Shown: one piece after another, positions 50,816 to 58,825 of the stretch
Position numbering within the stretch: the first letter of the stretch is position 1
Layout: each line of letters begins with the position of its first letter
Assembly: GCA_050305405.1 (NCBI GenBank)
Contig: JBNLFG010000009.1
Span: forward strand, 140,330 to 204,329
Direction of reading: 5' to 3'
Length of the DNA stretch: 64,000 nt
Origin: Desulfolinea sp050305405
GTDB taxonomy: Bacteria; Chloroflexota; Anaerolineae; Anaerolineales; Villigracilaceae
Made by a program: the position numbers and the translations under genes
Notes under the pieces: model-generated
What the model saw: only the letters and a program-made list of their open reading frames with translations
Told to the model about the DNA's origin: nothing
Database searches by the model: none

Positions 50816-51130
50816 ATGACAAATTTTCTTCTCACACCCTTGATTGCCTTCCTTGTTTACGGGCTTGCCGCTTCCGCTGTCTCTGGACTCGGACGATTAT
50901 TCGCCGCCAAAGGACATCAATCTGAATTTAAATCAGAGCCCTATGCGAGCGGAGAAGACTTCGACCCGATCCCTGCTGCGCCGGGTTATCGCCAGTTTTT
51001 CGTGATCGCTTTATTTTTTGCAGTCCTGCATCTCGGCGTAATTATGGTCGGCAGCAGTGACATGTCTTCCGTCACAGTCGTTTATTTGCTAGGGCTGATG
51101 CTGGCGCTGGTCGCTTTAATCCTCGGATAG
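50816..51130 (+). CDS. NuoA-like membrane subunit
   Basis: The protein has 104 residues and three membrane helices. The NuoA signature is recognisable in SEPYASGEDFDP followed by YRQFFVIALFFAVLHLGVIM; NuoA has YESG then RFxxxFYLVAxLF. NuoA-type subunits are normally complex I components and are not usual in formate hydrogenlyase or Ech enzymes. The start at ATG 50816 lies 4 bp after the previous stop. Confidence 0.8.
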   Translation: MTNFLLTPLIAFLVYGLAASAVSGLGRLFAAKGHQSEFKSEPYASGEDFDPIPAAPGYRQFFVIALFFAVLHLGVIMVGSSDMSSVTVVYLLGLMLALVALILG

Positions 51131-51143
51131 AAATGGTGAAACC

Positions 51144-51650
51144 ATGAACAACAATGCTCAACCTTGGACAAAGGTTATCAATCAAGTACGCACCTGGGCA
51201 CGGATAAATTCCATTTGGGCAGTGCATTTTAACAGTGGCTCCTGCAACGGCTGTGATATCGAAATTCTTGCCACCCTAACGCCACGTTACGATGTGGAAC
51301 GTTTCGGCATCAAACTTCAGGGCAGCCCCCGTCACGCAGATGTGCTGATCGTGACCGGACCCGTTACCCGTCAGGCCCGCGAGCGTTTGGTCCGCACCTA
51401 CGAGCAAATGCCCGAGCCTAAATTTGTCATCTCGGTTGGCGCGTGCAGTATTTCTGGCGGCGTGTTCGAAGGCTGCTACAACTGCATCGGCGCGGTCGAC
51501 TCAGTCATTCCTGTTGACGTGTTTATCCCCGGCTGCCCGCCGCGCCCCGAAGCCATTATTGACGGCATCGTTCAATTGCTGACAGAACTAAAAGGCGGCA
51601 AGGCTCGCACACCGCAGAAACAAAATATCCCCGAGGAGATTCTCGCATGA
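51144..51650 (+). CDS. [NiFe] hydrogenase small subunit, NuoB-like
   Basis: This 168-residue soluble protein has four Cys for the proximal 4Fe-4S cluster: NSGSCNGCDIEIL (two), SVGACSISGG and PGCPPRPEAIIDGI. It passes electrons between the [NiFe] site and the ferredoxin-like subunit. It overlaps the large subunit gene by 4 bp. Confidence 0.93.
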   Translation: MNNNAQPWTKVINQVRTWARINSIWAVHFNSGSCNGCDIEILATLTPRYDVERFGIKLQGSPRHADVLIVTGPVTRQARERLVRTYEQMPEPKFVISVGACSISGGVFEGCYNCIGAVDSVIPVDVFIPGCPPRPEAIIDGIVQLLTELKGGKARTPQKQNIPEEILA

Positions 51651-53317
51651 ACATCGAAGAACTTTTAGCACAGGCCGAGCAGCTTCTCGCGCCCTGGAAC
51701 AAGGAAACGCTTCATCCTGAATCGAATCGTCTGGATGTCGTTATCATTGCTGATGATTTGCGCGCGGCGATTACTGCCTTAGACGATGCGCATTGGGGAT
51801 ATTTATCCGCGATCACCGGCCTTGACCTTGGGCCTGATTCCGCTCAACTGGAAGCGCTCTACCATTTTTGCAACGGACCCGCCATTACATCCCTGCGAGT
51901 TCGTTTGCCACACGAAAATGCCAGCCTGCCGAGCATTGCAGATATTCTTCCGCCCGCCTCGTTTTTTGAACGCGAAATGCAGGAAATGTTAGGCTTCAAA
52001 TTTAGCGGGTTGAATATCAGTGAACGGCTCTTTCTGCCTGATGACTGGCCTGAGAAAGTTTTTCCGATGCGTGCAGATTTCTCCCTCGATCAAGCTACAC
52101 CAGTAGCTAATTGCAGCGTTGATGAATTGCCCGAGCAAGGGATTGTCAACGGAAACAAATTCGTCATTCCCATCGGCCCCCAGCACCCTGCCCTAAAAGA
52201 ACCGGGACACTTCGAATTCACTGTCGATGGAGAAATTGTCACTGCTGCGCGTATGCGGCTCGGCTACGCCCATCGCGGCATCGAGAAAGTCGCTGAGAGC
52301 CGCAACTGGACCCAGAACCTGTATCTCTTCGAGCGCGTTTGTGGGATCTGTTCACACACACATGCCATGGCATACAGCCTTGGTGTTGAAAAACTTGCAC
52401 AGGTGGAGGCCCCGCCGCGCGCACAGGCCATTCGAGAAATAGTTGCGGGGCTTGAACGTATTCATAGTCATCTGCTGTGGTTGGGCGTCGCTGCTCACGA
52501 AGCAGGCTTTGACACCTTATTTATGTATTCATGGCGCGACCGTGAGACGGTTATGAATCTACTGGAACAGATCACCGGCAACCGTGTCAATTACTCTGCT
52601 AATCTATTGGGCGGGGTTAAATGCGATATTGGGCTCGAACAAACGAAAGCCATCAAAGAAGGAATAACTTATCTTGAAACCCGCATTCGCCATTATCTGG
52701 AAGTTGTAACTACGGATGTAATGTTCCTCAACCGTACGCGCGGCATCGGCACAATCTCATTTGATGAAGCTGTGAGATTTGGTTTACTCGGCCCAACTGC
52801 TCGTGCATCCGGGTTAGTGCGGGATGTGCGTATCGAGGCTCCTTATGGCGCATACACTCATTTCCCTGTCAGTGCAGTAACGGAAACCAACGGTGACCTG
52901 GAAGCCCGCTGTGTAGTTCGTTTGAAGGAATTACTGGTCTCTTGCTTTGCCATCCGAACGATCGTTGACAACCTGCCCGAGGGCGCGCTAACGGTTCGAA
53001 TGCCGCGCAAGATTCCTGCAGGTGAAACAATTTCCCGCATCGAAGCACCGCGTGGAGAATTGCTTTATTTTATAAAGAGTAGCGGTGGAGAGACTCCCGC
53101 GCGTGTTCACATCCGCACACCCAGTCTGTGTAATTGGGTCTCCGTCCTTGAGAAGGCGGTTGGTCGTCAGTTGGCGGACGTGCCCATGTTGATCGCCGGT
53201 ATGGATCCATGCTTCTCATGTAACGACCGCCTTGTCACCGTAGCTCGCGCCGACAGCCGCGATACCTGGTCATGGGAGCAGTTGCGCGAATATGGAATTG
53301 AGTATTACAAACAATGA
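51647..53317 (+). CDS. [NiFe] hydrogenase large subunit, NuoC-NuoD fusion (HycE-like)
   Basis: The protein has 556 residues. The N-terminal NuoC-like domain (about 1-150, LPPASFFEREMQEMLGF) is fused to the large subunit, which starts about residue 165 (FVIPIGPQHPALKEPGHFEF). Both nickel-binding pairs are intact: Cys232/Cys235 in RVCGICSHTH and Cys522/Cys525 in MDPCFSCNDR. This shows a true [NiFe] hydrogenase instead of complex I, which lacks these. The fusion resembles HycE/HyfG. The chain extends about 30 residues past the last Cys; a C-terminal processing step may therefore occur, served by the protease gene downstream. Confidence 0.94.
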   Translation: MNIEELLAQAEQLLAPWNKETLHPESNRLDVVIIADDLRAAITALDDAHWGYLSAITGLDLGPDSAQLEALYHFCNGPAITSLRVRLPHENASLPSIADILPPASFFEREMQEMLGFKFSGLNISERLFLPDDWPEKVFPMRADFSLDQATPVANCSVDELPEQGIVNGNKFVIPIGPQHPALKEPGHFEFTVDGEIVTAARMRLGYAHRGIEKVAESRNWTQNLYLFERVCGICSHTHAMAYSLGVEKLAQVEAPPRAQAIREIVAGLERIHSHLLWLGVAAHEAGFDTLFMYSWRDRETVMNLLEQITGNRVNYSANLLGGVKCDIGLEQTKAIKEGITYLETRIRHYLEVVTTDVMFLNRTRGIGTISFDEAVRFGLLGPTARASGLVRDVRIEAPYGAYTHFPVSAVTETNGDLEARCVVRLKELLVSCFAIRTIVDNLPEGALTVRMPRKIPAGETISRIEAPRGELLYFIKSSGGETPARVHIRTPSLCNWVSVLEKAVGRQLADVPMLIAGMDPCFSCNDRLVTVARADSRDTWSWEQLREYGIEYYKQ

Positions 53318-54237
53318 GCACATTCACATCTCTTGTCACGCTTCTGATATTTCCCGCAGGTCTGACACTTGTTCTCGTCGGCATGTTCTACGAATGGATT
53401 GACCGAAAACTAGTCGCCCGTTTTCAGAATCGCGTCGGTCCGCGCTGGTTTCAGCCTTTTGCGGACACTGTCAAACTTTTTGCAAAGGAACAAATCAAGC
53501 CTGCAATCGTCAATCCATATTTGTTTTTTGGATTGCCTATTGCCGCATTCTCAGGCGCATTGACCGCGGCTCTGTACGTTCCACTAATGGGATTAAACCC
53601 CGCTTCTAGTTTTCCCGGTGATTTGATCGTGACCATTTATCTACTCAGCCTCCCGACAATGTGTGTTGGCCTGGCAGGCTGGAACACCAGCGGACGTTAT
53701 TCATTGATCGGCGCCACGCGCACGCTGACTCAGCTATTTGCCTATGAAGCGCCTTTTCTGTTGGCGATGCTCGGACCTGCTCTGGTTGCAGGAAGTTGGC
53801 AAATCAACACCATTAACGGCTACGCTCAAAATCATTGGTTAATCTTAACGCAGCCAATTGGCTTCATCGTTTCATTGATCGGTCTCATGGGGAAACTGGA
53901 ACTGCCCCCCTTCGACGCTCCTGAAGCGGAAACAGAAATTGTTGCGGGTGCTCTGACAGAATACAGCGGACGCGGCCTGGCCATGTTTAAAATAAGCAGG
54001 TCTGTGGAATTGATCATCGGGCTGTCACTGGTTTCTTCCTTTTACCTCGGCGGATTGAGCGGTATCCCATCATTCTTGTTCAAGTCACTTGCCTTGCTTT
54101 TGCTAATGTCCGTGCTTCAGGTCTTGCTGACCCGCTTGCGCATTGACCAGACTGTCGGGCTCTGGTGGCGCTTCGGTGCAATTCTTGTTTTGGCCCAGCT
54201 TCTGGTCATAATCCTATTGAAAGGATTTGCACTATGA
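53314..54237 (+). CDS. Group 4 hydrogenase membrane subunit, NuoH/HycD-like
   Basis: The protein has 307 residues and eight membrane segments. The NuoH signatures are EWIDRKLVARFQNRVGP near the N-terminus and PPFDAPEAETEIVAGALTEY in the middle loop. It links the hydrophilic arm to the antiporter arm. It overlaps its neighbours by 4 bp on both sides. Confidence 0.93.
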   Translation: MSTFTSLVTLLIFPAGLTLVLVGMFYEWIDRKLVARFQNRVGPRWFQPFADTVKLFAKEQIKPAIVNPYLFFGLPIAAFSGALTAALYVPLMGLNPASSFPGDLIVTIYLLSLPTMCVGLAGWNTSGRYSLIGATRTLTQLFAYEAPFLLAMLGPALVAGSWQINTINGYAQNHWLILTQPIGFIVSLIGLMGKLELPPFDAPEAETEIVAGALTEYSGRGLAMFKISRSVELIIGLSLVSSFYLGGLSGIPSFLFKSLALLLLMSVLQVLLTRLRIDQTVGLWWRFGAILVLAQLLVIILLKGFAL

Positions 54238-54656
54238 AAATTGGAACCATGCTCAGGGATGTAGTTGAGTCTTTTTTCAAAAAGGATGCCACTCAACTGT
54301 ATCCGATCGAAAGAACCCCCACGCCTGAAAGATTTCGTGGCAACCTGCAATACAACCCTGCTACTTGTGTAGGTTGCAATCTGTGCGTCAAAGACTGCCC
54401 ATCCAAAGCCATTGAACTTATCACGCTTGACCGTGCCGCAAAACGCTTCGTCCTGAAATATCATATGGATCGATGCATCTATTGCGGGCAGTGCGCCATT
54501 AACTGCAGGTTCAAATGTATGGGCATGTCGAACACAGATTGGGAACATGCGTCACTGAATAAGGAAGAGTTTACAGTGTATTATGGAAAAGATGAAGACA
54601 TCGAAGAATTCTTGGCAAATTTCACTCAGCCAGTCATTGAATCAACTGACAAGTGA
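54234..54656 (+). CDS. Group 4 hydrogenase ferredoxin-like subunit, NuoI/HycF-like
   Basis: The protein has 140 residues with two 4Fe-4S motifs: CVGCNLCVKDCPSKAIEL and CIYCGQCAINCRFKCMGM. The second lacks the usual Pro after the last Cys. It would carry electrons from ferredoxin or another donor. The 3' end overlaps the maturation protease gene by 74 bp. Confidence 0.9.
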   Translation: MKIGTMLRDVVESFFKKDATQLYPIERTPTPERFRGNLQYNPATCVGCNLCVKDCPSKAIELITLDRAAKRFVLKYHMDRCIYCGQCAINCRFKCMGMSNTDWEHASLNKEEFTVYYGKDEDIEEFLANFTQPVIESTDK

Positions 54657-55134
54657 ACTCGGCGGACCGCCGCGCATCGCCATTCTAGGCATTGGGAATC
54701 AACTGCGTAATGATGATGCCGCGGGAATGCTTGTGGCAAGTGAGTTGCTTCGTCGTGAATGTGCGGCGAACGCAACTCATTTGCTTGTTATTCAGGCAGG
54801 ACATGCCCCCGAAAACGTGACCGGCGAATTACGCAAATTCAGCCCTAACTTGATTCTGTTAATTGACGCCGCTGAAATGCGTGATGTCCCCGGCGCGGTC
54901 TGTTGGGTTCCAATCCAAGCCATTGATGGAATGAGTGCATCCACACATAGCCTGCCTCTGTCCATGCTCGCGCGCTACCTGACTCTGGAGCTTAATTGTG
55001 TGGTGGCACTAATTGGCATTCAGCCCAAATCCAACGATGTTGGTGAGATCGTCTGTGCAGAAGTGTCGCGGGCAGTTGCTGAAATTGTGGATGAAATATG
55101 CAACGCATGTTTTGCGCTCAAGTCTGCGGCCTGA
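54583..55134 (+). CDS. Hydrogenase maturation protease (HycI/HyaD family)
   Basis: This 183-residue protein has the core ILGIGNQLRNDDAAGMLVASEL, with the first nickel-sensing Asp in the DD pair, LLIDAAEMRDVPGAVCW and the His in STHSLPLSML. It removes the C-terminal peptide of the large subunit after nickel insertion. The ATG at 54583 gives a long overlap with the ferredoxin gene; a TTG near 54638 is an alternative start. Confidence 0.88.
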   Translation: MEKMKTSKNSWQISLSQSLNQLTSELGGPPRIAILGIGNQLRNDDAAGMLVASELLRRECAANATHLLVIQAGHAPENVTGELRKFSPNLILLIDAAEMRDVPGAVCWVPIQAIDGMSASTHSLPLSMLARYLTLELNCVVALIGIQPKSNDVGEIVCAEVSRAVAEIVDEICNACFALKSAA

Positions 55135-55240
55135 AATTTTGTATATGATTTTTGGGGCGAAACACCCTTCCTGCAACAAATCACATCCGCTGCTTCCACG
55201 AAAACTAGAACGAAAACAAAAAGAGAAGCTCTAATAATCT

Positions 55241-55582
55241 ATGCATGAGTTATCTGTCGCACAATCTATTTTGAAAATTGGTTTACAGTATGCCGAAAAG
55301 GCGGAAGCCAAACGCATCACTGATCTGAATATTGTGATGGGCGAACTCTCCAGCATCGTGGACGACTCTATCCAGTTCTATTGGGATATCATTGCCCAGG
55401 ACACTATTGCAGAAGGTGCAACATTGCACTTCCGACGCGTGCCTGCTGAATTGCAGTGTCTGGCCTGCCTCGAGAAATATCATCCTACTTATCAGGATTT
55501 GATCTGTCCCAAGTGCAGCGGGGTGGAAGCGAAAATAATTGCTGGTGAAGAGTTTTCATTAGAATCAATTGATGTAGAATAA
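55241..55582 (+). CDS. hypA: Hydrogenase nickel incorporation protein HypA
   Basis: This 113-residue protein begins MHELSVAQSIL, the nickel-binding MHE motif. A zinc site follows as CLAC ... CPKC. HypA with HypB inserts nickel into the large subunit. HypB, D, E and F are not in the window, so they must lie elsewhere. Confidence 0.94.
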   Translation: MHELSVAQSILKIGLQYAEKAEAKRITDLNIVMGELSSIVDDSIQFYWDIIAQDTIAEGATLHFRRVPAELQCLACLEKYHPTYQDLICPKCSGVEAKIIAGEEFSLESIDVE

Positions 55583-55849
55583 ATATGTTTTATTGCGAGT
55601 ACAGTCGGAGAACTCGCATGACATCTTCGATCGGTGTCTCTGTTTGATGCGTTTCGGCGTTAGCGGGCGTGAAAAGTCAATTATGAGGGCAGGCAGTAAT
55701 CGAGTCTGAAGCGTTGGCAGATGATGCTGAGGCGGAAAAATATTCTTTCGGACTGAATCAAGATCAAGTCCAGGGAAGAGGCGTTGATCAAGGATGTGAT
55801 GGCGAGAGTCCAATTCAAAAGACTTCGACATCCAGATTGAGAGGTTGAG
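55583..55849. other. Gap between hypA and hypC, no gene recognised
   Basis: The minus strand carries an 88-codon frame (55565-55831) with no recognisable motif, lying head-on to the operon, so I leave it out. No hairpin terminator is visible, so hypC may still be read with hypA. Confidence 0.4.
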
Positions 55850-56107
55850 ATGTGTTTAGCCGTACCAGGGAAAATCGTTGAGATTTATGAAAAAAGCGGG
55901 TTAAAAATGGCAAAAATGGATTTTGGGGGCATCTTCCGCGAAGCCTGTTTGGATCATGTGCCCGAGGCGCAGGTAGGCGAGTATTGTGTGATCCATGTTG
56001 GGTTTGCGATCAGCTTATTGAGCGAAGCTCAAGCGATGGAAACGCTCGACCTTTTGAAGCAGATTTCAAATCTGGAAGAGGAGTTGGGGCCTGAGACAGC
56101 AGAATAA
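55850..56107 (+). CDS. hypC: Hydrogenase maturation chaperone HypC
   Basis: This 85-residue protein begins MCLAVPGKIVEI, with Cys2, the HypC hallmark, and continues with FGGIFREACLDHVPEAQVGEYCVIHVGFAI (in part). It carries the Fe(CN)2CO unit with HypD and delivers it to the large subunit. GAGAGGTTGAG precedes the ATG. Confidence 0.94.
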   Translation: MCLAVPGKIVEIYEKSGLKMAKMDFGGIFREACLDHVPEAQVGEYCVIHVGFAISLLSEAQAMETLDLLKQISNLEEELGPETAE

Positions 56108-56380
56108 AGTGGCAACGATGATAGACGTCTACGATCGGGAAGCAGAAACCTAGATGAACGGGGAAACGGGTTTTGCCATCTCACCGAGATTCGTTCGTTT
56201 ATTTCCGGCCAAGCCCAAATCACGAGCGTAATATCCAAAAATGAATAACAGCATGTCATTCAAGGAATAATTTTAAAAAATCTCACTATTGCATTCATCC
56301 TGATGGCATTTTGATAGGTTCCTGGCAGGCAGGCTAATGGGCTTGCTTTCCAATCTAATCTGGGACTTGAGGTTTAAATC

Positions 56381-56417
56381 AAAAAGGACATAAAACTTGA
56401 TCGGTTATGTCCTTTTC
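56381..56417 (+). terminator. Rho-independent terminator
   Basis: AAAAAGGACATAA and TTATGTCCTTTT pair across a loop of about 12 nt and end in TTTTCTTG. It closes the hydrogenase/hyp unit. The stretch 56108-56380 holds no ORF I can support. Confidence 0.75.
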
Positions 56418-56468
56418 TTGTTTTGGCTACAGAATTACAGCATCAGGGATGCTGCATCCCTCACCACT

Positions 56469-57149
56469 TTATTGAGGATAGGAATATTCTATGACCAGAG
56501 TCGGTTCTACACCGCGATATGAAAGATAATCGCCGGTGCCATTCCCGTAATCACTATTTTCGAATGAAGCAACAAATTGCACAGAACCACTCTTGTAACC
56601 ACCGCGAACAAATGACGTCACATCGAGGCTTTCAGGGCAAGCCTGATGCGACGTTAACCCATTGGGTCTCCCACCGTAATCGGTTATATCAAGCGACCCA
56701 ACAGCTCTTTGCCTAAAGCTCATAGGTCCAAAGGCAAAGGGATTCCCCACGCGGCTGCAACTTCCTGGTGTGAAAGTTGCCGAGTTAATTTGAAAATTAT
56801 CAGGAAGTTCAGGCAATGTGAATGACCAATAGCCCTCACAGCGCCAAGTGTCGTCGATTTCACCAATGATCGGTGGAGCACCACCCAATTCCAACTCGGG
56901 AGAACGCTTGGGACAGAGCGATCCGCTGTTGGCTGGATCAAAGATCGCTGCCGTTAATGCATCCATAAAAACGGTGGGCAGGGGTATGACCGTGGGTGGC
57001 GGAGGTGGTTGTGTTGGCGCACTTTCCACATTAGATGTTGACGGTGTTGGCACGCTGATGCTAACTTCTGCTGCGGGGGTCAATGCAGGCGAACAAGCAG
57101 TTGCCAGCATGAGTAACACAAATAAACATACGATATTTTTTACTTTCAT
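56469..57149 (-). CDS. Lipoprotein with DNRLRE/CBM-like beta domain
   Basis: The protein has 226 residues. Signal LLMLATAC (lipobox), Thr/Pro linker (STSNVESAPTQPPPPPTVIP). The mature domain (about 65-226) has alternating strands and ends VEPTLVIEYSYPQ, an ending typical of DNRLRE-type beta sandwiches found on surface proteins. It is the last of four minus-strand lipoprotein genes. Start 57149 is the first Met of the signal peptide. Confidence 0.7.
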   Translation of the reverse strand: MKVKNIVCLFVLLMLATACSPALTPAAEVSISVPTPSTSNVESAPTQPPPPPTVIPLPTVFMDALTAAIFDPANSGSLCPKRSPELELGGAPPIIGEIDDTWRCEGYWSFTLPELPDNFQINSATFTPGSCSRVGNPFAFGPMSFRQRAVGSLDITDYGGRPNGLTSHQACPESLDVTSFVRGGYKSGSVQFVASFENSDYGNGTGDYLSYRGVEPTLVIEYSYPQ

Positions 57150-57174
57150 GAGTAATCTTCTTGAGTGTTTTGCG

Positions 57175-58281
57175 CTAATTAGCATTGCCGGGAATCCAGA
57201 CAGTGTAGGATATTCCAATAACCCAGTAGTCTATTTCACTCCCTTGATTTTCGATCTTGTCAATGTGGAAGTAGCCATAAGAAGTTCCATTCTTATTATC
57301 TGCCACAAAACAGTAAGTTTGTCCGGCGGATACGGGCGCAACGGATGTGTTCCATACCTGAGTGGCGCGGCAGGAATCATAACTAGCGCCTGCTGTAAGC
57401 GTCATGTTCGTAACATTTCCTTGAGCTACATATTCACCCAAACCATGATTTGGATAATCGGATGTAGCGGCCGTATAAGCCAGTTGGGGGACACCGTCGA
57501 AGTCTATATCGGCTACATCTTCTGTTGCGTACCAATCTCTAAGTTCGACATAGCCTGACTTAGTTTGTACCTGCGGCACAGGTGTATTCGTGGGTAATTC
57601 TATAACCGGGACAGGCGTTGATGTTGGCATCTCTACCTGCGGTTGCGTGGTGGGCACCTCATTGGCACTCCCAATACACCGCTCAAGGCGCAATGCGGGA
57701 ATTTGCAATTGGAGCGAATTGAGCGGCCAAAGATGCCCATCACCAACGCCGTCGCCCCATTCCCCCGTTGCAACCTGATTTCCATCAGCATCTTCAGCGT
57801 ATATGGTAAGTGCAATCGAATAATTATCCTGCGTTGTTGTGTTAATTTTGCTGGAGTCAATAACAAAAGCATAGCGATCATTGCCGATCGGGGACATATT
57901 ATCAGCTTCGCCACCGTTTGGCCCTATCTGATCGCCGGTGGACAATCGCTGAACGCCTACATGAGTAATAGCCGCGCTGCTGGTTACTTTAGCGGTAACA
58001 GTCACTTCTCTTGGCCCGCAAGCATCGCTCGCATAGTAAAAGGTACGCGTGTCTACTTGCACATCCGTGATTACGAGATCATTGCTACTGCTGCTAAATG
58101 TTGGCTGACTGCCCGACTGAGAATTACCCGTGTTTTGCGGTTGCGCATCCATCGCTTGACGCGCCTGTTGCGTTTGCCGAGCAATATCTGCGATGCTGGA
58201 TATTTCACCGGCGGGCATATTACAAGCTGCCAAAATGGCAACGAGCAAGAAACTTACGAGGAAAAGACTCTTTTTATTCAT
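57175..58281 (-). CDS. Two-domain lipoprotein
   Basis: The protein has 368 residues with lipobox VAILAAC. After a Gln/Ser linker, an Ig-like domain (about 68-200) has VDTRTFYYASDACGPREVTV. A Thr/Pro linker follows (TSTPVPVIELPTNTPVP), then a domain (about 240-368) with TAGASYDSCRATQVW and YCFVADNKNGTSYGYFHIDK. The first domain resembles one in the gene at 58826-60553 (FYRDSSCGPTRVTIFV) and the second resembles the single domain at 58300-58815. Function unknown. Confidence 0.72.
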   Translation of the reverse strand: MNKKSLFLVSFLLVAILAACNMPAGEISSIADIARQTQQARQAMDAQPQNTGNSQSGSQPTFSSSSNDLVITDVQVDTRTFYYASDACGPREVTVTAKVTSSAAITHVGVQRLSTGDQIGPNGGEADNMSPIGNDRYAFVIDSSKINTTTQDNYSIALTIYAEDADGNQVATGEWGDGVGDGHLWPLNSLQLQIPALRLERCIGSANEVPTTQPQVEMPTSTPVPVIELPTNTPVPQVQTKSGYVELRDWYATEDVADIDFDGVPQLAYTAATSDYPNHGLGEYVAQGNVTNMTLTAGASYDSCRATQVWNTSVAPVSAGQTYCFVADNKNGTSYGYFHIDKIENQGSEIDYWVIGISYTVWIPGNAN

Positions 58282-58299
58282 GGCGATCTCCTTTGTGAA

Positions 58300-58815
58300 T
58301 TATGGGAATAAATATGCATCAAACCAGATCGCATCGGATGCACCTTCGCGTATGACGATATATCCGTAGCGCCCCTGATTTGTCTTGAAACAAATATAAA
58401 GATCAGATTGCCAGGCAAGTGGCTCGGTACTCATTACCGCTGCCTGACACTCACTTTTCTCAAAAGGAGAAAGATCAGCGTACCCGCTCATCTGAGCGCC
58501 GTTTTGGGGCTGCATCAGCCCGGCATCTGAACTAAGCGAGAAATCGACGGTCGCATTTTGAGCGGCAGAAAAGGTATCGAAATCATAAGATGCGCCTGCT
58601 TCTAACTGGACATTATAAATACCGGCATCGGCAGATGTTGCCGCTACCAGCGGCGCTGTTGGGTTTTGTGGCACCGGTTGTTGTGGCCTGGGCGTGTTGA
58701 GCGCGGGCGCGCTTGTTGGCACCGTTACCGGCGCTGTCGTTGGCTCGGCAACAGCACAGGCCATTATCAACAACAAACCAAAGCTCAATAAGAACAACAT
58801 TTTCTTTTTCATCAT
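58300..58815 (-). CDS. Small single-domain lipoprotein
   Basis: The protein has 171 residues with lipobox LLLIMAC and a Thr/Pro/Ala linker. One C-terminal domain (about 65-171) contains LEAGASYDFDTFSA, a Cys pair, and YICFKTNQGRYGYIVIREG. This matches the last domain of its downstream neighbour in layout (ASYD, Y-C-F, YGY). It is 18 bp from the next gene and 10 bp from the previous one, so one operon. Confidence 0.72.
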   Translation of the reverse strand: MMKKKMLFLLSFGLLLIMACAVAEPTTAPVTVPTSAPALNTPRPQQPVPQNPTAPLVAATSADAGIYNVQLEAGASYDFDTFSAAQNATVDFSLSSDAGLMQPQNGAQMSGYADLSPFEKSECQAAVMSTEPLAWQSDLYICFKTNQGRYGYIVIREGASDAIWFDAYLFP

Positions 58816-58825
58816 TTCCTTGCTG

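Noticed and set aside
46741..54656. Reading the operon as respiratory complex I
   Set aside because: Subunits E, F, G and M are absent, and the large subunit has both CxxC nickel pairs plus HycI, HypA and HypC genes next to it.
55565..55831. 88-residue minus-strand frame between hypA and hypC
   Set aside because: No motif, opposite direction to the operon and overlapping the hypA end.
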